64,000 nt of DNA. Origin: Cunninghamella blakesleeana. Lineage: Eukaryota; Mucoromycota; Mucoromycetes; Mucorales; Cunninghamellaceae. The DNA lies in contig JAFCIZ010000007.1 of the NCBI GenBank assembly GCA_017871115.1, positions 620,001-684,000 of the forward strand. The letters are read 5' to 3'. Under the pieces are notes generated by a model, which worked only from the letters and a program-made list of their open reading frames with translations, did no database searches and was not told the DNA's origin. Below, in pieces: positions 43,695 through 56,089 of this stretch (position 1 is the first letter of the stretch; each line of letters opens with the position of its first letter). The translations under genes and the position numbers were made by a program.

Positions 43695-45482
43695 TTTAAT
43701 ATTGCATTTTTTAATTTCTTTACCATTATTTTTTTATTCAAATAATAATAATAATATTATCATCGCATTTTTATATATATTATAGTACTATGTATACTAA
43801 TATTATATTATATAATTATTATAAATAAACAATTTACAAGTTTTCATATCATCATCTATAGGTCATATGTTAGAAGGAAGTGAAACTTTAATAGTAATAT
43901 ATACAACAATGGTTTTCATTCATAATATCAATTAATTACTTTCGTCTAGTTAATAAGTCATTATCTTGAAGGATATTAAAAAATCAGCATAAAGAGGATA
44001 AGTGATGTATTTTTATAATTAGTGCTCGTTTTTAATACTAATAATTATTGTACTAATGGCGGTGTGTTTTTTTAGTATGCATACAAAATAATAAAATATA
44101 GTTTTTAAAAAAAGGTAAAAGAAATTAGAATTGAAATTTAAATATATATACACGAAAATTAAACAGCTCCCCTCATTTTAAATAAAATAAAAACAAGAAA
44201 TCAAAAGATATTAGAAACAACACCCCCTTCCATATTTAAAAAAATGAGTTTGTAAAAAGGATTTGTATTAAAAAATAACAACTTTATTAAAAAAAAATTT
44301 ATTCAAGTATATAAAATATTGAATATGACCTGGCAGGGAGAAATCAGCCCAGTCTTATGGAGTCTTAATATCAGTTAACATAAACTAACACAACCTATTG
44401 ATTCTTTATTATACCAGATTATCCCCTCGCACCAATATAGTCCAATGAGAAAAGAGAGAAAAATATAAAGTGCATTTATTTTTTATTTAAAATTGATAAA
44501 ATAAAAATACTATAATAATAGTATCTAGATTAATAAGAAAAACATATTTTAGTTTAGCTGAAAAAAATATAAAAAATAATCATATTTCAAATTAAATACT
44601 CATCTATTCCCTCAAGTATTATATTAATTAGTTTAGATTTTTAATATATTATCAGCATCATTTTTTTCTATATGTAGATTAATTTTTATAAAATGGTATT
44701 GAATATTGGTTGATTAAATGATAATGGTAATATATATTAGTAAGCTAATCGGCATAATAAGATATGATATAAAAGAGTCATTACAAAAATTATAAACATA
44801 TATTAACAGCTATCTGCTTCAAGCATGGAATTAAATTCTTCCCATATTTTTTTAAGCACCCTTTTCTATATCGCCTTAGCTTGAAATATCATGCATATCG
44901 CAAGAGTGTCCAGTTAATAGATTCCAAAGGTCTGCAAAATCCATATTAATATTACTTTAAATTTTTTCGATGGCTGAGCCCGTCTTATATGCTCTCAGAA
45001 ATTAAAAGGAAAGGAGCTAATAATATTATTACTATTAGTTAAATATCAATTACTTTATGCTATGTTGGTAGTAAATGTATTATATTGTATACTGGCTATT
45101 CTACAATTTCATTTGCCCTTTCCATTTTCATTTGTTGATTAAATGTTCCTGAAAATTTTCCTTATTTATAATAGTTTTCATTTTTTGGCATATTAAGCAG
45201 GATTAATTAGTAATTTTTTATGTATAAAATTTATGATTTAAAAAGTGAACAAATCGCAAAAAAATAGATAGGCGAAAGAGTGTTGAAAAAAATACAAATT
45301 AAGTGAAAGAGTTGGAAAAAAAATAAATGATTTGTAAGAAAAAATTTTTTTTTTTTGTGTATCAAAACCGCGTACAGTTTTTTTTAAATATATTTTAAAA
45401 TGCTACTATTATTATTATTATTATGATATATGATAAAATATATAATTAAATGATTGACTATTTTCTAATATCTATGACAAAA
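43695..45482. other. Gene-poor 1.79-kb convergent intergenic region
   Basis: This lies between the TFIIE-beta stop and the Sqt1 stop. The ends have AATAAA-like strings. The middle (44300-45200) has slightly higher G+C and no intact frame; I see no recognisable domain, tRNA fold or terminal repeats. A poly-A/T run and a T-rich block near 45340-45390 lie close to the Sqt1 3' end. Confidence 0.45.
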
Positions 45483-47342
45483 TTACAAACGGAAAACTAA
45501 ACATGCACCGTCATCAGAAGCAGTTACAATAGTTTGTCCATCACTATTATTATAAACAAATAAATAAAAATAACATAATATTAATGTTAATTATGAACTC
45601 CTCTCCTTTATGACAAAATAAAATAAAAAACAAAAATAAAAAATGATCACTTACTTTGATACAGCAATATCAAGGACAGCATCACGATGACCTTGCCATG
45701 ATTTTATACATACACCTGTTCTTACATCCCACATTTTTACAAATCTATCGGCGGAACAAGATACTAATAAAGGTGAATCTTTTACAAATGTGACTTTAAT
45801 GATAGCATCTTCATGATTAAGTGTTGATCGAAGGCGGTGAGTTTGGACATCCCAAATGGAAATAGTACCATCTACTGAGCCTGTAGCTGCAAGCGGAAGA
45901 CTATTATTATAATGATAATAATAATAATAATAGAATAATTAGATGATTTTCTTTTTTCTTTTTTATTAATTTTCTCTAATTACGTCATTTATAATATATA
46001 TAAACTTACACTTCACAAAAAGCTGAAGTTTCAATGGAATCTGAATGATTTTCTAATGAAGCTACGATCTAAAAAAAAAAAAGCAAAAAAATTGCTGATT
46101 GATGCCTTTGTTGGAACTCCGATTTTTTTTCTTATATACTATGATAAACTTACAGATCCATTAGTAATGTTTACTAATCTAGCTTTGCCATCCATAGAAC
46201 CGGAAATAGCTAAAGTGCTATCTTTATTAATGGTAAGACTAGTTATAGCTTCGGTATGAAAACGGGCATCTTCTCCAGATAAACGATATTCAGCAGCAGC
46301 AGATTTTGGATCCCAAATAATTAATGAAGTGTCTTCAGATACAGATACAATTCTTTTACCATCAGGTGTAAATCGACCAGCATTAACAGGAGCAGCATGG
46401 CCGTTAAATATATTCATGAATTTTCCAGATGGCACTGTTTTTAAAAAAAATAAAATAAAAGATAAATATAAAAGATTACAAATAAAAGTATATATATATA
46501 TAACTTTTGTTATGAACTCTACTTACTTGCCCACATCCAAATGGTAGAATCAGCAGCACCAGCAAGTAATACATTTCCTTTAGGATGCCAGTTCATCCAA
46601 ACAATTTCATCAGGACCTTCTACCGAAGTGCAGAATTCTCCATTTGCTGTTTTCCATACTCGTACACGTCCATCCATACCAGCAGAAGCGACATAATCCC
46701 CTTCTACACTGAAAGCTACCGCAGTAACTGAATCTGTATGTCCGTCCAATTGAAATAATTTTTCACCTGTATCAGCACGCCATAAATAACTTTTGTCATC
46801 TCCACCACCACTTACAATGATATTGTTGTCCTTTGGGTGCATATCAATAGCATAGACTGGCTCCCGATGATCAAAAAAGCCTTGGACAGAATCATCAGCA
46901 AGTTCCATGACATTTTCATCAGTTTCTGAAGGTCTTAAGTCATATCCTTCCAAAGGATTACCTATACAATATATATAAAAAGAGAAAAAGAAAGAGAAAG
47001 GCAATATATGTATAATTTATGAGTATATATATGAATTATGTTTATGTATATATAGTTATTTATTTCTTATATATATACATAGATATAACTATACCTTCGC
47101 CTTCTTCATCACTTTCTTCCATTGGTTCACCTTGATCTAAATCTGGAATTTCTTCTTCATCAACGTCTTCGGCTTGAAGGTATTCTTCTTCAACAATATC
47201 GTCGTTATGCTATTATAGAAATGTGTACAAACAATTTATAATGATATAAGTATTAATTTTTTTTATTTTAATAAAAAAAATACATAGATAAATGTATATA
47301 GTATCGTGAAACTATTTTTATTACTTGATCGTGAGAGGACAT
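45483..47342 (-). CDS. SQT1: WD-repeat protein Sqt1/AAMP, 404 aa
   Basis: A beta-propeller protein; yeast Sqt1 is the dedicated chaperone of ribosomal protein uL16 (Rpl10), and the animal orthologue is AAMP. Seven exons: 47325-47342, 47095-47209, 46527-46961, 46154-46434, 46010-46068, 45655-45900, 45483-45543, giving 405 codons. The N-terminal about 45 residues are very acidic (EEEIPDLDQGEPMEESDEEG), a family feature that can bind the basic client. WD-type repeats follow, for example FFDHREPVYAIDMHP, LDGHTDSVTAVAFS, IVSVSEDTSLIIWD, GSVDGTISIWDVQTH and SCSADRFVKMWDVRTG. The Sqt1 client role is known for yeast and inferred here. Confidence 0.9.
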
Positions 47343-48711
47343 AATGTGTATATGTATGTGGTATGATTATAGTTTTATGCTTGAAGTCTCTTTTATTAAA
47401 AAAAAAAAAAGTGAAAAAGAGAGAAAAAAATAAAATTTCAAACTTTTTTTTATAAAATAAAATTTCAAACTTTTTTTTTATAAAAAAATTTCGAAGAATG
47501 TGACTCTTTCCTATAAAAAAAATGATTGGATTAGTAAACCTTAATTTATAATATTTATGCATTTTCACTAAAACGACTAATAAAAACTTTCAATGATCTA
47601 CATATATATCATGGGAAAGTCGTACATTTTCTTAAATGGAAGAAGAAAAAGTAATCCAACCGAGATTGTTTTCTATTATTACTATAATATATATTCTATC
47701 GTATTAATATTTATAGAATAATATTATGATTTGGAAATATCATTTTTTTTTCTTTGGATGAAATTGTTAGTGCATATGAATAATCCGCTTTAATATTCAT
47801 CCTTGTGCGTATTTTTTTCTTTTTTAAAAAAAAAACGAACTACTTGAAGAACTTGGTTTTTTTTAATAATCACGTAAAATATCCTTTTTATATTCTTTAT
47901 TCATAAATATATACGTACGTATATTATATGTTAATCCGAATATGGATATTTCCTAGTGATCCTGGGGTAATTTATTTATTTATATATGTAACTATTTGTT
48001 TATTTTTTGTAAAAGGATAAGAAAATTCCAGAGGATATTATATCTATTTTTTCGGATTACTTACGTACAATGATTTTAAATAACACACTATATAATAAAA
48101 TATAAAAATCATCTAGTTACGTTTTTATTAATATCATGCATCTAAGTATTCTTACACATTATATTCTACTTAGTTTGTAAATGACTCTAATTTATATTTT
48201 TAACATAATGTATATAAAATAAATAATAGTATTGTTATTAATAATAACAATAATAATAAAAGGAATAATAATTAATTAATTTCGTTTTATTTTTATTATT
48301 ATCATTTAATGAAACGGACGGAAAATATCAAAATTCAAATATATAATCAATTGGAAGGAATCAAATTTCAACCCAGCTTCAAAAAAATTTATATTCCCCG
48401 CCCACTTTTTTTTTTTCTCTTTTTTCTCTTTCGTCCTTCTTAATTATAAATTTGATTATTTCCTTTTTTCTATTTTTTTTTTTTTTTTTTTTTTTTTTTC
48501 ACCCTCTCTTTCTTTCTTCCTTTTCTTTATATCTATTTTTCCTTTCTCTTTGTTTTATATATTCATTTTTCTCTGTCCTATTTTTTTTCTTCCTTTTTTT
48601 TTTTTTTTTTTTTAAAAAAAAAAGACTAAAATTATAATAGCTATTTATATATATATATATTTACTTATATATATTTAATTTAATAAATCATTTGTTTACT
48701 TTCTCTCTTTC
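47343..48711. other. Divergent 1.37-kb region between Sqt1 and casein kinase genes
   Basis: The Sqt1 side holds a direct repeat of 27-base period at 47431-47495. The middle is AT-rich without open frames. From about 48400 to 48615 there is a very long T/C tract with runs of more than 20 T, preceded by CCCCGCCCAC (48396-48405), leading to an (AT)n stretch and the casein kinase start at 48712. No gene seen. Confidence 0.45.
47431..47495. repeat. Direct repeat, 27-bp period, upstream of Sqt1
   Basis: TAAAATTTCAAAC followed by T8-9 and ATAAA occurs at 47431 and again at 47458, with a degraded third copy (TAAAAAAATTTCGAA) from 47481. It lies 90-155 bases before the Sqt1 start. Could be a local slippage product or repeated promoter element. 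Confidence 0.5.
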
Positions 48712-50389
48712 ATGTCATTAGAAGGAAGAGGTATCATAGTTGGTAACAAATTTAAACTAGGCAAGAAGATCGGTGCTGGTTCTTTTGGTGAAATTTATTT
48801 GGGTAAGATTATAGATCGTTATTATTGTTTTACTTCATCTAACATCACTTTTGCTCATCAACTAATGAAAAATAGTAATAGTAATATCTAATTATATATC
48901 TTTTTCTTTTTTTATTTTTTTATTTATTTTTAAAAAATATACATATATATATATAAAATATAACAGGAACAAATTTGACAACCAAGGAAGACATTGCTGT
49001 AAAATTAGAAAGTATAAAAGCAACGCATCCTCAGTTAGAATATGAAGCTAGAGTTTATCGATTACTTGCTGGAGGTGTTGGTATCCCCTTTGTACGATGG
49101 TTCGGGAAAGAGCACGATTTTAATATATTAGTCATGGATTTACTAGGACCATCTATGGAAGATTTATTTAATTATTGTAAAAGACGCTTTACTTTAAAAA
49201 CAGTACTACTATTAGCTGATCAAATGGTAATAATAATAATAACAATAACATATATCTAAAACAACAGTAAAGGAATATATATATATATATATTATATACT
49301 TAGGGGGTGGGGGAAAATAATAATAATGATATATAAGGCGGAGTATTTAAATTACAGAAGGGGAAGGTGTTTTTATTATTATTCGATAAATAAATATAGA
49401 AGTGTATATATGATTGTTAGTGTATAAATATGGGCGATTTTTGTATAAATATAATATATCGTGTGTGTGTATGCGTATGTGTGTGTGTGTGAAAGTAAGT
49501 GGGAGAGATGGTGGAAAAGGGATAATAAAGAGGGGTATATAAGGAAAAAAATAAATAAATAAAATAAATATTTATATTTAATACTCATTATATAAATTTA
49601 TTATTGATGATTTATTATTATTTTATAGATATCACGTGTTGAATATATTCATTCAAAAGGCTTCATTCATCGTGATATAAAACCTGACAATTTTTTAATG
49701 GGGACTGGAAGACGTGGTAATCAAGTAAATATGATTGATTTTGGCCTTGCTAAACGATATCGTGATCCAAAATCCATGGTACATATACCCTATCGTGAAA
49801 ATAAAAATCTTACTGGTACTCCTCGTTATGCAAGTATTAATACACATCTTGGCATTGGTAAATGACGAATAATAATAAAAAAAAGGAAAAAAGTTGAAAA
49901 AGGAAAAAAAAAGCGAAAGTAAAAAGAATTCATAACAATCCATGTATATTCATACTTTATTTTTTTATTTTATTTTATATTTTATTTTTTAGAACAATCA
50001 AGACGAGATGATTTGGAATCATTAGGATATATTTTAATTTACTTTAGTAGAGGACAACTTCCTTGGCAAGGTATTCGGGCCCGTACAAAAAAAGAAAAAT
50101 ATGATAAAATTATGGAAAAAAAAATGACAACTTCACCCGATGTATTATGTCGTGGTTTACATACTGAATTCTCTATATACCTCAACTATGTTCGTTCACT
50201 TCGTTTTGATGATAAACCTGACTATTCCTATTTACACAAATTATTCCGGAGTCTTTTTATTCGTGAAGGGTTCCAATATGATTATGTCTTTGATTGGACT
50301 ATTCGTAAAATGGTAATAATTATATACATAAAGGAAAAGAACAAGATTAAAATAAATAATATATATATATATAAACGTTTATTGATTCT

Positions 50390-50445
<56 letters not shown>

Positions 50446-51464
50446 TCGTTCTCATTTTTAATGGAATAGCATGAAAAAAGATTAGCTGAAGGACTTTCTT
50501 CAACAACCTCACTACCAGCAACATCAACACCGTTAACATCACAAGCTTTACCAACAGGAGCACCAATGATTTTTACTGGTAATAATAATTTGACGAATAA
50601 TGCTAACGGTTTAACATCCTTATTGCAAACACCAATGCAATCCACAGCGGCTTTACCACCTTCAACCACTCATAGATTATCTACACCTGTTGCTCCTTAT
50701 CCAACGGACCATCGATCCTCAGAAGCAACAAAACGATTAGATAATCTTATGCTACAATATCAACAACAACAAAAACTATTACAACAATATTCCGTACCAC
50801 CACCCGTACCAACTTCGTCTTCATCTCCTTCACCTTTCCATCCTATTCAACCCCTTCACCAACCAACTCCTATTACCCAGACTTCTTTACCTTCATTACC
50901 TCAACAATTGCCTGATTCGTATTTATCAACTATTGGATATAATAATAATAGCAATGGTGGGGGAAGAATGCTCGTTCGTGATAATCAAAATGGTGGGAAA
51001 TATAGAAAGATCATGGGAAAAGAATCTTTTAGCTCGGATGCTATTTCTCCTAATGGCCAACGATCACTTCCTTTTCCTGCTAACCAAGTATCATCACCAA
51101 ATAATAGAGTGTAAGTATAGGATATATAAATAAATTGCTTTTTTTTTATTTTATTTTTTTAAAAAAAAACCAAAATCGTCTAATCAAATCAATACGTGTT
51201 TTTTTTATTTTACTTTTTATTTTTTGGTTACGATCATGTAGTCAAACGAAAATGATACCAGCTTCAACAACACCATTTACTACATCACCAGTAGTATCGA
51301 CCACTACAACACAAGTTCAGCCGATGTCTCAACAATATTTTAATACTACTACCACTACTAATAACAATACTAATAACACTACAACTGAAAATCTTCAACA
51401 AGTAACAAATAGTAATAAAAGATATCATGCCATTGATACTGGATTATTAGATGAAGTGAATTAA
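48712..51464 (+). CDS. Casein kinase 1 family Ser/Thr kinase (Hrr25/CK1 delta-epsilon type), 587 aa
   Basis: Constitutively active kinase acting in vesicle traffic, cell cycle or DNA repair, depending on subtype. Six exons: 48712-48802, 48967-49226, 49629-49857, 49993-50312, 50470-51110, 51242-51464, giving 588 codons. Kinase motifs: [14 protein letters not shown] (P-loop), EDIAVKLE (catalytic Lys), the CK1 marker [22 protein letters not shown] (catalytic loop), [10 protein letters not shown] (magnesium site), [13 protein letters not shown] (CK1 form of the activation segment) and the C-lobe [15 protein letters not shown]. From about residue 300 the tail is long, Pro/Gln/Ser/Thr-rich and ends LDEVN without a prenyl or dicysteine signal, so the soluble Hrr25/CK1-delta branch is more likely than the membrane-bound Yck branch. 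Intron 4 contains a T42-A13 run. Confidence 0.92.
50391..50445 (+). repeat. T42-A13 homopolymer pair inside casein kinase intron
   Basis: Forty-two T (50391-50432) are followed directly by thirteen A (50433-50445) within the intron 50313-50469. It is the longest homopolymer in the window and can fold on itself. The exact length may not be reliable in an assembly. Confidence 0.9.
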
Positions 51465-52075
51465 TTAATACATACATATATACACCATTCATATTTTATT
51501 ATTGTATATGAAGGCGACGAATAATAATAATAATAATAATATTAATAATAATCATAGTATGAACCCACTTATCAACTAAATGTAATAAGTAAATCTTCAT
51601 GTATTTTTCTTATAATTATTATTATTATTATTATTTTAACCATTTATTATTATTTACCATTGTTATTATTGCAATTTTTATTTTTATTTACAACAGATAT
51701 GAATCAACTCAACAATAATCATTCATTCATTTCACTTTATTTACAAATATACACACTCACTCACATATATACACACGCACGTTATTTAGCTTTTTATTAT
51801 TTTTATTTTTTTCTTATTATTATTACTATTATTTCATTGTTTTATTTATTACTATTCTTTTTTCTACATCCATCTCATTTTTAATATTGAATGCAAAGTA
51901 CTTTTTTTATGCTCATTTGTTACACCAATAAAGCCCATCTCTAATTTCAATTTCAATTTTTTTTTTTAGTTTAGATATTTTAATTTAATTTAGTTTGTTT
52001 ATTTTTTTTTTTCTTGTCTCTTTTTTTTCTGTTTCTATCTTTCTATCTAATTATTTTCAAAACTTATATATTATC
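51465..52075. other. Intergenic region, tandem plus-strand genes
   Basis: The casein kinase 3' side has (AAT)n (51522-51552) and AT-rich DNA. Later parts have (ATT)n (51619-51634), then T/C-rich DNA from about 51990 to 52050 before the histidine phosphatase start. No gene seen. Confidence 0.45.
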
Positions 52076-53031
52076 ATGCTAAGAGAAATATGGATAACGC
52101 GTCATGTAAGTGCTTTTTTTTAAAGATAAAGTAAGAAAGAATCCATAGTAGTCTGTATTTATTTTAAAGACTTAACGTAACTCTTTTTTTTAAAAAAATA
52201 AAAAAAAAAAAATAATAATCTAACAAAGGGTTTTAGAGAAGACTGGGTAAATCCCACACCAAGTTATCCTACCAATTTACCTTATGATCCACCATTATCT
52301 TCCTTTGGATTAGAACAAGCAAAAGAACTTGGGGACTTTTTAAAAGATAAAAATATTCAACGAATTTATGCTTCTCCTTTTTACCGTGTATTACAAACCG
52401 TTCAACCATTAACTGAGCATACTCAACTTTCCGTTCACTTGGATTATGCTATGGCGTACGTATTTTCTTTTTTTTAAAAAAATGAATCATCAACTTTTTA
52501 TCTATATATTTTAATTATTTTTAATATACTAAAATTAATTTCGTTTATATTAATTATTTTAGAGAATGGTATGGTACTATTTATGAAACCTACAAAGCCC
52601 CGGCACCAATTGATGTATTACAATCTTTATTCCCAACTATGAAAATTGAAAAAGAATATAAAAGTAGTATTCCTTTACCCATAGGTAGTGAAACAGAATT
52701 AAAGTGCCATGAAAGAACGAAAAAAGGATTAAACCAACTAATCCATCAGTTAGATAATGAAGAAAAGGATGTCCAAGTAATTTTATTAGCTGGTCATGCC
52801 GCTTCAGTAATCTGCGCCGTCCGTGGACTTTTAAATGATAATGATAAAGTGGTAAAATGTGGAACTTGTAGTTTGTCCCGTTTGGTTCGCCGTGATAACA
52901 ATAGTGATCAATGGGATTTGGTGTTGAATGGGGATTGCCAACATTTATCAAAAGGTGAACAACGTTCTTGGATGTTTAAAGGTGATATCCCTGATTATGA
53001 AAAGAAAAAAATGAAGATGGAAGAAAATTGA
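52076..53031 (+). CDS. Histidine phosphatase (phosphoglycerate mutase-like), TFC7-type, 241 aa
   Basis: Branch-1 histidine phosphatase superfamily. Three exons: 52076-52105, 52229-52455, 52563-53031, giving 242 codons. The catalytic RHG is split by intron 1 (ITRH, then GFREDWVNP). FREDW after RHG is typical of the fungal group related to the N-terminal domain of the TFIIIC subunit Tfc7 and of stand-alone homologues. Other conserved pieces are SPFYRVLQT (phosphate-binding Arg), the Glu in AEWYGTIYE, and the second His in LLAGHAASV. No DNA-binding extension is present, so it may be a cytosolic phosphatase or a TFIIIC-associated subunit. Substrate unknown. Confidence 0.85.
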
Positions 53032-53205
53032 TATGTTTGATCTAATAATAATAATATTTTAGAAAATGAAATTACTTTATTATCCCCATAAATAAAATAA
53101 AATAAATTAGAGCCACAAATAAATATAAATCAAAATTAAAAAAAAAAAAAAAGGATGATGATCTGTTTTTATTTCAATAAACTGTTCTCTATATTTTTTA
53201 TTTAA

Positions 53206-53760
53206 TTATTCTTTATGACCAAGTGATTTTTTGACTTCTGTCCTTAATTCATGAAGTTGTCCAATTTGTTCATCGCTCATTTTATCCAATAAATCTTCTT
53301 TTATTTTCTTTCCCCATCCATTTTCTGGTGTATTAAAGCTTCTAACAAAACTATCCTTAATAGGTGCAGGTGAATCTTCATTTGTACTTGGTGCTGTTTG
53401 AATTTTCATGGTTTCTAAATATCTATTTTTAATAATGATTGTATTAATAATTATTAATATATATATAAACGTGATCCTATTTTTTTAACCCTCTCTTCTT
53501 TTATTCTTTTATTATCCTATAAATATATTATATTGTGTTATCATAAAAACTTACTCTTGCCATTGAGATATAAAGCCAATTATATGTACAGGATTATCAA
53601 TATCTTTGTGTCTTCTAAATTCTGATTTGACATAATCATCTCCCATAAATCGCATAGCAGGAGGTAAATTACGATGAATTCTTAATATTTGTCTATATAA
53701 AGGTAAAGGTGCTAATAATACTTTGGTTTCTTGTGCTGCTTTTCTTGCTGCTCTAGACAT
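53206..53760 (-). CDS. SDHAF3: Succinate dehydrogenase assembly factor 3 (LYR protein), 140 aa
   Basis: Sdh7/ACN9 helps mature the iron-sulfur subunit of mitochondrial complex II and protects it from oxidation. Two exons, 53555-53760 and 53206-53422, give 141 codons. The LYR-type motif is [13 protein letters not shown] near residue 20, followed by the family hallmarks [20 protein letters not shown] and [17 protein letters not shown]. The C-terminal half is less conserved ([19 protein letters not shown]). It is convergent with the histidine phosphatase (174 bases) and divergent from ELG1 (289 bases). Confidence 0.9.
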
Positions 53761-53923
53761 TATCGTTGCCTTATTATTAATTATTACTATTAATCAAAAA
53801 AAAAAATAAAGTTGTTTTTTTAAAAAAATTAAAAAGTGAAAGAAAACAAAAAATTAGGAAAGGGGTAAAATTTTCCGAGCTACCATTTTAAAAAATTGAC
53901 CATCAGATTTAAAATTCCGCTCT

Positions 53924-53948
53924 CGCGTTATTTTTTTTTCAACGCGAC
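53924..53948. promoter_or_regulatory. Inverted repeat TCGCGTT / AACGCGA between SDHAF3 and ELG1
   Basis: TCGCGTT and its perfect inverse AACGCGA face each other across an 11-base AT spacer, 100-125 bases before the ELG1 start. The ACGCG core resembles the MCB element bound by the G1/S factor MBF in yeasts, which would suit a replication-linked gene. Factor assignment is inferred from yeast knowledge. Confidence 0.5.
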
Positions 53949-54049
53949 TTTTAATTTTTTTTGCTCTACCTCATTTCTTTCCCTTATTATTGTTATTATT
54001 AGTATTCTTTTTCTCTTTAAAAATACATATAAAAACTCATTCTGTTTGA

Positions 54050-56056
54050 ATGGATGATTCATCGATACCCATAAAAAGGTTTCTATATCCTTATTTTTCA
54101 CTCAGCGATGATGATTCTAAAAAAAATAATGATGAAACAACAACGAAAATAAATCATGATAGTAATAAAAAGCAAAAATTAACGTCTGGTTTACGTTCAA
54201 AAAAGGATTCTAAAACCATCAATGCATCACTAAAAAAGGACATAGAAGCGAAATCTTCCAATAATAACCAAGTTACTTTGGATTCAATGTTGAAATCAAC
54301 AATAACAAAAGGGAATGATCAAAAACCTGCAAAACTCTTTGGTATTTTTAATAATAATAAAAACAATAATAGTAATAAAGCATCAACTACAGCAACACCT
54401 ACATCTATACCTATACCTACACCTATGCCTACAATATCAAAATTAGGAAAGCTACAAGATTCAAAAAAAAAAATAACAAAAATAGGGATGGAAAAGGACT
54501 CAACTGTAACAATGTCAACATCAAATAAAACTTTAGAAAAAATACCGAAAAATGAAAAGGTAGAAAAAGAAATGATAGATGCTTTAACAACTACTACTAA
54601 GAAAAATATAAATAAGAAAAGCAATAGCAGTAATAAGAAAAAACGAGATATAGCAGTTACTACTAATGAACCACAGGCTACTCCTTTTACTATTACTAAA
54701 TCATTAAATAAAATTACAGTTTCGGAAAAAAGAGCACCCATTATTAGAAAAGCTTCAGTATGGACTTCTGCTTCTAGATCAACCCCTCGTGATTATCCTT
54801 TAGCATCATCTACAGATATACCTATGGAAGAACTAGTCAATAATGATAATGATAATGATAATGATATTAATGATAAAAACCCTATTTATGATATTATTTA
54901 TCCCATTCGAAAACCAACTAAAAAAGATAATAAAGCACCATGGCCAGACCGATCGACTTTTTCAGGGGGACATATTAAACAGCATAATGAAAAAGAACAA
55001 GATACAATTTATAATAGCCATAACTATGATTTCCATTCTCAACATTATCCTTATGATTTTAATTATATGACTAATCGTCGCTTTGATACTTTTGTAAAGG
55101 AAAATGGTCCTACATTTTTATTATTCATGAAACAGCAACGTTTGAATAAAATGAATTCTTCTAGCCCTTCTTTCCCTATTCAAGATCAATTACCTTTATC
55201 ATTATCACTTCTATCCCAATGGAGCGCTTCACATTCCCCATCCCCGTTTATTACTGAAAATGAAATGGATATCAACCATGATGATAATGGTGATATTAAA
55301 TCTTACACAACATATTTAGATAAAAAAGAAATTGAATATCAAATGGATACTTTATATAATAGCACTGTAGATTCTGGGTGGAGATATGATATATGTGAAG
55401 AATTATTGAATCATAGTATTGATTTGTTAACAAGCAATAAAAATGTACCATGGTGTGAAAAATATAAACCGAATCGAGTCAATTATTTATTAGACAATCA
55501 AACTCATCATTTTTATATACGTGATTGGCTGGAACGACAAAAAGTAGAATCTAAACACGATACATATTCAACTACTACCATAAACACCACTCGTAAAAAA
55601 AAGCCAACTAGGAAAGAAATGGAAAGTCATTATTTGAAACATGTCCATGATGAAGAAGATTATGAAGATGCTATGTACTCACATGATGTAATAGATGACG
55701 ATGACGATGACGATTTTGCACCTACTTCATCAAGAAAAGGAAGACCAGCTAATAAAGACAAATCTAAAAAATCATCATCTACCATAACAACGACTAAAGA
55801 TAAAAGGAAGAAGAAGAAGAAGGATATCAATATGATTGTTTTAATAGGGGCTCATGGTGTAGGTAAAACAACTAGTGTTTATACAGCAGCTAAAGAAACA
55901 GGGTACCAAGTCTTTGAATTACATCCAGGGATCAAACGATCTTATAAAAACATCATACGGTTAGTAGGGGATATGTCACAAAACCATTTAGTTCGATTCC
56001 GGCATGGTAAAATGAATAATAAAACTCATTCTAAAATATCAAGCGATTCTAGTCTA

Positions 56057-56089
<33 letters not shown>

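Noticed and set aside
43695..45482. Complete transposon in the gene-poor gap
   Set aside because: No long open frame, terminal inverted repeats or target-site duplication could be found by eye.
54319..54741. 140-codon minus-strand frame within ELG1
   Set aside because: Antisense of low-complexity Lys/Thr coding sequence; poly-Phe/Val composition only.
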